NCBI GenBank assembly: GCA_934501115.1
Contig: CAKSTO010000049.1
Span: forward strand, 1-16,623
From: an uncultured Faecalibacterium sp.
GTDB lineage: Bacteria > Bacillota > Clostridia > Oscillospirales > Ruminococcaceae
Reading direction: 5' to 3'
Length of the DNA: 16,623 nucleotides
Shown here: positions 11,669 through 16,623 of the stretch, piece by piece
How the letters are laid out: every line of letters starts with the position of its first letter
How positions within the stretch are numbered: the first letter of the stretch is position 1
Made by a program: the position numbers and the translations under genes
The notes under the pieces: generated by a model
Seen by the model: the letters and a program-made list of their open reading frames with translations, nothing else
The model's database searches: none
What the model was told of the DNA's origin: nothing

Positions 11669-13243
11669 TTACTTTGCGTACTCGATGGCGCGGCTCTCGC
11701 GGATCACACTGACCTTGATCTGGCCGGGGTAATCCAGCGTATCCTCGATCTTCTTGGCAATGGAGCGCGCCAGCAGGATGACCTGATCGTCGCTGATGAC
11801 ATCGGGCTTGACCATAATGCGCACTTCGCGGCCAGCCTGCACAGCAAACGCCTGCTCTACGCCCTCGAAGCTGGAAGAGATCTCCTCCAGATTTTCAAGG
11901 CGCTTGACATAGCTTTCCACATTCTCACGGCGGGCACCCGGGCGTGCGGCGCTGATGGCATCGGCAGCCTGAATGATAAAGGCCAGCGGGGTCTTGGGCT
12001 CCACGTCGCCATGGTGAGCCTCAATGGCGTGGATGATCTGGGTATTTTCCTTGTACTTGCGGCAGATATCCACACCGATCTGGACATGGCTGCCCTCGAT
12101 CTCGTGGTCGAGCGCCTTGCCGATATCATGCAGCAGACCGGCACGGCGTGCCATGGTCACATTGACGCCCATTTCGCCTGCCAGCAGGCCGGCTACCCAT
12201 GCCACCTCCATGCTGTGGGTCAGGGCATTCTGACCAAAGCTGGTGCGGTACTTCAGCCGTCCGATCAGCTTGATCAGATCGGGGTGCAGGCCGTGGATGC
12301 CAAGCTCCATCACGGCACGCTCGCCCTCGCGCTTCATCTGCAGCTCCAGCTCGTGGCGGCACTTTTCCACCGTTTCCTCAATGCGGGCAGGGTGGATGCG
12401 GCCGTCGCCGATCAGGCGCTCCAGCGTCATACGAGCCACCTCGCGGCGGGTCTGGTCGAAGGAGGACAGAGTGATGGCCTCCGGGGTGTCGTCGATGATC
12501 AGATCCACGCCGGTCGCAGTTTCCAGTGCGCGGATGTTGCGGCCCTCGCGGCCGATGATGCGGCCCTTCATTTCGTCACTGGGCAGCGGCACCACGCTGA
12601 CGGTGGTCTCGCTGCAATGGTCGGCCGCGCAGCGGCTGACAGCCTGACCGATCAGGTTGCGTGCGATATTGTCGCAGTTCTCCTTCAGGTCGGTCTCGTA
12701 GGCGGCAACGCGCACAGCCTTTTCGTGGGTCAGCTCCTCGTCCACCTTGTGCAGCAGCACCTCGCGGGCATCCTCCTGACTCAGGCCGGCCAGCGTTTCC
12801 AGACGCTCCATCTCCTTGGCACGCAGGGCATCGATCTCAGCCAGACGCTCTTCGGCCTCGGCAGAGCGCTTTTTCAGCTCTTCTTCCTTTTTTTCCAGCG
12901 CCTCAGTCTTTCGGTCAAGAGCCGTTTCCTTCTGGTCGATGCGGTTCTCCTGACGGGTGATCTCCGCGCGGCGCTGCTTGATCTCCTTGTCGGCTTCCGC
13001 CTTCTGGGCATCCACTTCTGCCTTCAGCCGGAAAGCCTCATCCTTTGCTTCCAGAACTGCTTCCTTACGCTTCTGTTCAGCGGTCTTGATCGCTTCGTTT
13101 ACCAGGCGTGTTGCCTCGGCTTCCGCACTGCCGATCTGTGCTTCAGCGGTCTTTTTACGGTTGTTGTAACCAATAAAATAACCCGCACCGGCACCGGCAG
13201 CCAGAACAACGATCAAAACCACGATCCATCCGATCGTGGACAT
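11669..13243 (-). CDS. rny: Ribonuclease Y
   Basis: A 524-residue membrane-anchored endoribonuclease that starts mRNA decay in Firmicutes. Order of parts: N-terminal membrane helix (about 4-25); long Lys/Glu-rich coiled coil (about 30-195); KH domain with GRIIGREGRNIRALE (228-242); HD domain with His343 (LTHSMEV) and the His372-Asp373 pair (LLHDIGKALDHE); C-terminal domain ending in SVIRESRAIEYAK, all typical of RNase Y. Length matches the usual 510-530. The start at 13243 (MSTIGWIVV) has AGGAG about 10 bases upstream; an in-frame GTG at 13252 would be too close to that site. It is transcribed alone from a TTGACA promoter about 270 bases upstream and ends in a clear terminator. Confidence 0.96.
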   Translation of the reverse strand: MSTIGWIVVLIVVLAAGAGAGYFIGYNNRKKTAEAQIGSAEAEATRLVNEAIKTAEQKRKEAVLEAKDEAFRLKAEVDAQKAEADKEIKQRRAEITRQENRIDQKETALDRKTEALEKKEEELKKRSAEAEERLAEIDALRAKEMERLETLAGLSQEDAREVLLHKVDEELTHEKAVRVAAYETDLKENCDNIARNLIGQAVSRCAADHCSETTVSVVPLPSDEMKGRIIGREGRNIRALETATGVDLIIDDTPEAITLSSFDQTRREVARMTLERLIGDGRIHPARIEETVEKCRHELELQMKREGERAVMELGIHGLHPDLIKLIGRLKYRTSFGQNALTHSMEVAWVAGLLAGEMGVNVTMARRAGLLHDIGKALDHEIEGSHVQIGVDICRKYKENTQIIHAIEAHHGDVEPKTPLAFIIQAADAISAARPGARRENVESYVKRLENLEEISSSFEGVEQAFAVQAGREVRIMVKPDVISDDQVILLARSIAKKIEDTLDYPGQIKVSVIRESRAIEYAK

Positions 13244-13511
13244 CGTGTTCACTCTCCTTTGTTAAAATTCAATCCTTGAATCATAAGCAGGAGACACTGC
13301 ACGGCAGGTGTGGGGTCACACAGGACTTTATAAGCGAGCTTTCAACGCAAAAATGACAGCCTGACCACACGCGCGGAGACTTTCCACGGAAACCGGCCGG
13401 CAGCTTTTCTATCTACGGTTCTATCTTATATAAACAGGCGCGCTTCGCCTGAAGGAACTCGGGGTCACGGGACGACCTGCATACAGCGTCTTTTATTCCA
13501 TACTACTATTT
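13244..13511 (-). promoter_or_regulatory. Long gene-free leader of rny
   Basis: No supported gene. If transcription starts about 7 bases after the -10 at 13512-13517, the rny message has a leader of about 260 bases. It contains several small stems: CAGGCG-AAGCG-CGCCTG (13435-13451), TTTCC-AC-GGAAA (13381-13392), GTGTG-GGGT-CACAC (13308-13321) and ATTCAA-TCC-TTGAAT (13267-13281). I recognise no known riboswitch or structured RNA. The length fits post-transcriptional self-control of an RNase gene, which is inference. Confidence 0.45.
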
Positions 13512-13540
13512 ATATTACGAAACAATCGTGCGATTGTCAA
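13512..13540 (-). promoter_or_regulatory. rny promoter with overlapping operator-like palindrome
   Basis: Minus strand: consensus TTGACA (13540-13535), 17-base spacer, TAATAT (13517-13512). A palindrome ACAATCG-TG-CGATTGT (13522-13537) fills the spacer and reaches into the -35, a classic position for a repressor site. Confidence 0.65.
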
Positions 13541-13572
13541 GGGAGAAAGGTGTCCTGCAGCATCATTTTATG

Positions 13573-13616
13573 CAAAAAAACAGGGCGGCATCCGCTGCGG
13601 GATGCCTTCCCTGTTT
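13573..13616 (-). terminator. Terminator of the LysR-phosphatase gene
   Basis: Minus strand: ACAGGG and GGCATCC pair with GGATGCC and CCCTGT across a small internal loop (13580-13615), followed by TTTTTTT (13580-13574). It starts a few bases after the stop codon and separates this gene from the rny promoter. Confidence 0.85.
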
Positions 13617-13619
13617 ATT

Positions 13620-15377
13620 TTATTCCAGATACATCCTGCGCAGGCGCATCAGGCGCGCCGGGGTCAGGCCGTATTCGGCTTCCAGATAGTTCTCTGCGCT
13701 GCCAAACTGGCTGCGGATCGTATCCAGCACAAAGGGTGCAAGCTCCGGCTCCACGCCTGCCATCCTGTGGTAGTGATTTCTGCAGGAGGGGTCTGCCGCG
13801 ATCTCATCGGCATGCTCCTGCATCACAGCTTCGATCTCTGCCCTGCGGCAGACATTGGTCTGCGCGTAATCGGCACAAATGGTCTCGTCGGACGCTCCCA
13901 GTGCCAGCAGGATCAGCATGGCCGCCACCCCCGTGCGATCCTTGCCCGCCGAGCAGTGGAACAGGATGGGGGTCTCACCTGCTTCCAGCGCGCGGAACAG
14001 CTCCTTGAACGCCTTGTTGCCGGTCAGCATCCGGCGGTACATCACCCGCGGCACATCGTACCCTTCCGGAGCCGAAGCCATCAGCCTGTCGATGTCGCCG
14101 GGGGCAAAGGCGATCTCGTGCCCGTCTTCTGCGCACAGGCCGCAGATCTGCACAAGTCTTGCGCCGTCCGGCACATAGTCCGGTTCTTTTTTTGCCTCTT
14201 CGACGCTGCGCAGGTCAAGGATCAGCCGCAGCCCCAGTGCATCCAGCCTGGTGCGGTCGGCCTCACCGGTAAGTTTTCCGGTCGGGATGCCGCGCCAGAT
14301 CTGCCCCCACTTGACATGCTTGCCTTCATCGCCGTCGTAGCCGCCCAGCTCACGGAAGTTGGTGCCGCCCGCAAAAGGCAGCTGCGTGCCCGGTGCCGGG
14401 TGCGCCGGAGCCGTTTTGGCCGCTGCGCTGGACAGAACCGGAAAGTTGTAGAACGGTTTTGCCGGCCGGCCGCGCCGGGGCGGAAGGCTGGCCGAACCGC
14501 CCAGCACCTCCATCAGGTAGCTGCGCAGCAGGTCGATGTAGGCGGAAGAATAATCCCGCCGCTGCACCAGCGATACACACAGAGGCGGCAGATCCTCCAG
14601 CAAGACATCCCGCACACGATCCAGCTCCCGCCGGGCACCGGGTTCATAACGGGTCAGGCAGGTGCACAGCTGCTCCTGCACCAGATAATATGCCTGATAA
14701 AAGCTGGGGCCGATCTCCGCATTGGGCGCAAAGCCCGCCCGGGCGCAGGCAGACCACAGCGGGCTGAACAGATCCTGCCGCAGGCTGGGCAGCAGCACCC
14801 GCTGCCCCCGCAGCTCGGCCAGCGGGATGCTCTCTTTCTCCCAGAAGGGATGCCCGCGGGGCACCAGCAGGCAGGCAGGGTCGGCGCGCAGGGTGGTGCG
14901 TGCCAGCACCGGTGCGGCGCAGCCCAGATCGATGACCAGACCTGCATCCAGCTCACCCTGCTCCACGCCGTCTGCCACAGCATCGTTGTCCATCATGCGG
15001 AAGCGCATCTCCACATGCGGGTACTGCTGACGGAATTTATCCAGCTGCGTCTCCAGACCGGGCAGGTAGTCCGGCACCAGCGATACACTGATGCCGATGC
15101 GCACCGGCTGGACAGACTGGATCTCTGCCCGCAGCGCCGCCTGCATCTGCTGAAACTGCTCCACGATCGGCGCAGCATGGCGCTGCAGGCTCATGCCCCG
15201 GTCGGTGAGGGTGAGCTTGTGGTGGGCACTGATGAACAGCGGGCCGCAAAGCTCGGCTTCCAGTGCCGAAATGCTTTGCCGCAGTGCCTGACGGGACAAA
15301 AACAGCCGCTGTGCCGCGCGGCTGTAATTCATTTCGTCACACAATACCAGAAAATAATGCAGCTGGCGGATGTCCAT
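13620..15377 (-). CDS. Fusion of a LysR-type regulator with a tyrosine-phosphatase-family domain
   Basis: One uninterrupted 585-codon frame. Residues 1-60 are a LysR winged helix-turn-helix (MDIRQLHYFLVLCDEMNYSR, AAQRLFLSRQALRQSISALE). About 90-293 form a LysR effector domain (PVRIGISVSLVPDYLPGL, GELDAGLVID, LLVPRGHPFWEKE). A Pro/Ala/Arg-rich linker (294-335) leads to a tyrosine/serine phosphatase domain of the Y_phosphatase3 type: FRELGGYDGDEGK (341-353), LILDLRSVEEAKKEPDY (385-401), and the P-loop HCSAGKDRTG (474-483) with Cys475 and Arg481. A normal LysR protein has about 300 residues. AGGAGG lies 5 bases before the ATG; no stop or second ribosome site divides the halves. It has its own promoter and terminator. 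Either a cytoplasmic phosphatase governed by a ligand-binding regulator, or the reverse; targets are unknown. Confidence 0.9.
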   Translation of the reverse strand: MDIRQLHYFLVLCDEMNYSRAAQRLFLSRQALRQSISALEAELCGPLFISAHHKLTLTDRGMSLQRHAAPIVEQFQQMQAALRAEIQSVQPVRIGISVSLVPDYLPGLETQLDKFRQQYPHVEMRFRMMDNDAVADGVEQGELDAGLVIDLGCAAPVLARTTLRADPACLLVPRGHPFWEKESIPLAELRGQRVLLPSLRQDLFSPLWSACARAGFAPNAEIGPSFYQAYYLVQEQLCTCLTRYEPGARRELDRVRDVLLEDLPPLCVSLVQRRDYSSAYIDLLRSYLMEVLGGSASLPPRRGRPAKPFYNFPVLSSAAAKTAPAHPAPGTQLPFAGGTNFRELGGYDGDEGKHVKWGQIWRGIPTGKLTGEADRTRLDALGLRLILDLRSVEEAKKEPDYVPDGARLVQICGLCAEDGHEIAFAPGDIDRLMASAPEGYDVPRVMYRRMLTGNKAFKELFRALEAGETPILFHCSAGKDRTGVAAMLILLALGASDETICADYAQTNVCRRAEIEAVMQEHADEIAADPSCRNHYHRMAGVEPELAPFVLDTIRSQFGSAENYLEAEYGLTPARLMRLRRMYLE

Positions 15378-15409
15378 GGTTTCCTCCTGAAAAAAGTATC
15401 ATCTATAAA

Positions 15410-15438
15410 AGAATACCGCCTTTTCTCAGAATTGTAAA
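15410..15438 (-). promoter_or_regulatory. Promoter of the LysR-phosphatase gene
   Basis: Minus strand: TTTACA (15438-15433, five of six), 17-base spacer, TATTCT (15415-15410, four of six). It lies between the sdaAA terminator and the start codon, leaving a leader of about 25 bases. LysR-type genes often control themselves; no clear T-N11-A operator stands out. Confidence 0.55.
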
Positions 15439-15449
15439 GCCGTTGGAAA

Positions 15450-15483
15450 CAAAAAACACCCGCCGGTCCTCACCGGCAGGTGT
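15450..15483 (-). terminator. Terminator of the sdaAB-sdaAA operon
   Basis: Minus strand: ACACCTGCCGGT (15483-15472) pairs with ACCGGCGGGTGT (15467-15456) with one G-T wobble and a 4-base loop, then TTTTTTG. It starts 20 bases after the sdaAA stop. Confidence 0.85.
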
Positions 15484-15502
15484 TGCGGTTCAAAAACGCG
15501 GC

Positions 15503-16378
15503 TCAGCCGCACCGGCCGCAGGCGGCACAGGCAGCAGGGGTGGCAGCGCAGCCGCCAAGGGCGGTCTCGCGCAGCTCCGCAGGCAGACGCCTGCCCACAG
15601 CGTACATGGCGTCCAGCATCTGGTCAAAGGGGATCAGCTGGCGGATGCCGCTCAGGCTCATTTCTGCCGCGATCAGGGCGTTGGCCACACCGGCAGCGTT
15701 GCGGTTCTGGCAGGGGTATTCCACCAGACCGCCCACAGGGTCGCACACAAGACCCAGCATGTTCATCAGCACGGTGGAAGCTGCATCCAGACACTGCTGC
15801 GGGTCGCCGCCCATCAGCTCCACGGCGGCAGAGGCAGCCATGGCGGACGCGACGCCCACCTCGGCCTGACAGCCACCCACGGCGCCGGCCACGGTGGCGT
15901 TGCGCATGGCAAGGTAGCCCACGGCACTGGCGTTGAACAGCGCGTCCACAATGCGCTGGTCAGAAATGCGGTAGCACTCCTGCAGCGCCAGCATCATGCC
16001 CGGCACCACGCCTGCAGAGCCGGCGGTAGGTGCAGCCACGATCAGACCCATGGAAGCGTTCACTTCCAGCACGGCCATGGCGTAGGTCATGGCCTTCTGC
16101 AGCACGTCGCCGCAGATGCTCTTCTTTTTGTTCGCGTGCGCTTCCAGCTTTTTCGCCTCGCCGCCGATGAGCCCGCCCATGGATTTGATGGGCTTTTTCA
16201 GCGGCTGGGTGGCAGAAGAACGCATGATCTCCCATGCCTTATTCATGCGGTGATCCACCGCATCCCGGGGCACTTCGCCCAGAATGCACTCCCGCTGACG
16301 CATCACTTCCGAAATGGGCAGCTGGTTTTCTTCGCACAGTTCCAGCAGCTCCTTGGCGGACTTGAAATCTATGTTCAT
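15503..16378 (-). CDS. sdaAA: L-serine dehydratase, iron-sulfur-dependent, alpha subunit
   Basis: A 291-residue catalytic chain that deaminates L-serine to pyruvate and ammonia using a 4Fe-4S cluster, with the beta chain encoded just upstream. Cys170 (GGCQAEVG), Cys212 (VCDPVGG) and Cys223 (YPCQNRN) match the three cluster ligands known from bacterial L-serine dehydratases; their spacing (42 and 11 residues) equals that in the Legionella enzyme as I recall it. SMGGLIGGEAKK (66-77) and APTAGSAGVVPG (116-127) are further family motifs. Unusually, the C-terminus ends in Cys277, Cys284, Cys287 and Cys290 (CAACGRCG), where two-chain enzymes I know end without such a cluster. GGAGG lies 10 bases before the ATG. 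The gap to sdaAB is 15 bases. Confidence 0.94.
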   Translation of the reverse strand: MNIDFKSAKELLELCEENQLPISEVMRQRECILGEVPRDAVDHRMNKAWEIMRSSATQPLKKPIKSMGGLIGGEAKKLEAHANKKKSICGDVLQKAMTYAMAVLEVNASMGLIVAAPTAGSAGVVPGMMLALQECYRISDQRIVDALFNASAVGYLAMRNATVAGAVGGCQAEVGVASAMAASAAVELMGGDPQQCLDAASTVLMNMLGLVCDPVGGLVEYPCQNRNAAGVANALIAAEMSLSGIRQLIPFDQMLDAMYAVGRRLPAELRETALGGCAATPAACAACGRCG

Positions 16379-16393
16379 CCCTGTGTCCCCTCC

Positions 16394-16623
16394 TTACGGC
16401 TGCACGACCATCACATCGTTGATGTTCGGGTTCTCCCGCAGCAGTTTGTCCACGCCTTCCGGCAGACGCTCGTCCGACTCCACGATGGTATAAGCCGTAT
16501 GTCCCTTTCCCTCGCGGAACAGGCGCATGAATGCGATATTCACGCCGCGGTCGCTGAGGATCTTTGAGATATGCGCCACCACGCCGGGCTTGTCCTTCTG
16601 CACCACGATGAGGGCATTGTACT
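16394..16623 (-). CDS. sdaAB: L-serine dehydratase, iron-sulfur-dependent, beta subunit (C-terminal part)
   Basis: Only the last 75 residues or so are in the window; the frame runs open to position 16623 (YNALIVVQKDKPGVV). They form an ACT domain: DKPGVVAHISKILSDRGVNI, then AFMRLFREGKGHTAYTIVES and a closing strand INDVMVVQP, as in SdaAB. Established knowledge: the beta chain carries an assembly domain plus ACT and pairs with SdaAA. The gene is first in the visible operon and its stop lies 15 bases before sdaAA. A GTG near the edge (16606) is internal and not the real start, which lies outside the window. Confidence 0.92.
   Translation of the reverse strand, partial: YNALIVVQKDKPGVVAHISKILSDRGVNIAFMRLFREGKGHTAYTIVESDERLPEGVDKLLRENPNINDVMVVQP

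Noticed and set aside
10787..13279. An 830-residue plus-strand open frame opposite rny and the lipoprotein gene
   Set aside because: It lies antisense to well-supported genes, and its low-complexity composition reflects GC-rich coding on the other strand.
13620..14380. Separate phosphatase gene downstream of an ordinary LysR gene
   Set aside because: The frame is continuous, with no stop codon, frameshift or convincing internal ribosome site at the linker.
1..16623. CRISPR array, rRNA genes or insertion-sequence transposase
   Set aside because: No regularly spaced direct repeats, no rRNA-like sequence and no transposase-like protein were found on either strand.

Overview
The window joins two kinds of DNA. 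The left quarter (1 to about 4318) is one end of an integrated conjugative element. The rest (about 4319 to 16623) is ordinary chromosome of a GC-rich Firmicute. RNase Y, a two-chain iron-sulfur L-serine dehydratase, a Firmicute-style Opp operon and strong GGAGG ribosome sites point to a gut clostridium of the Oscillospiraceae. Faecalibacterium is my best guess, by impression only. Every supported gene is on the minus strand, so gene order reads right to left.

Element (1-4318): read 5' to 3' on the minus strand, it starts next to a tRNA attachment-site remnant. An AT-rich, repeat-dense control region (about 4079-4250) carries candidate promoters and four GTAGGTG heptamers. After it come a terminator hairpin in the leader (4041-4077), a 14-residue leader peptide whose stop overlaps the next start (3969-4013), and the replication initiator repA. 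ParA and ParB overlap one another in a tight operon closed by a terminator (1353-1374). Then follow an unrecognised 149-residue protein, a tiny membrane protein, a DUF3846 protein and a PcfB/DUF3801 protein cut by the window edge. This is the replication/partition end of a Tn1549-like integrative conjugative element; relaxase, type IV secretion genes and integrase would lie further left.

Junction (4277-4558): the 3' half of a CAU-anticodon tRNA (Met or Ile2) sits exactly where element meets chromosome, still followed by a strong terminator hairpin. The tRNA piece and terminator lie inside one 83-base near-perfect palindrome.

Opp operon (4559-10630): oppA, oppB, oppC, oppD and oppF encode a complete oligopeptide ABC importer. 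A terminator-like hairpin after oppA probably sets a high ratio of binding protein to transporter. The oppA leader holds two hairpins.

Right part (10882-16623): a small lipoprotein gene with its own promoter and terminator; rny (RNase Y) with a TTGACA promoter overlapping a palindrome and a leader of about 260 bases; a striking single-chain fusion of a LysR-type regulator with a tyrosine-phosphatase-family domain; and sdaAB-sdaAA (L-serine dehydratase), whose alpha chain ends in a cysteine-rich CxxCxxC tail. The best candidates for something new are the LysR-phosphatase fusion and the layered control region ahead of the element's repA.
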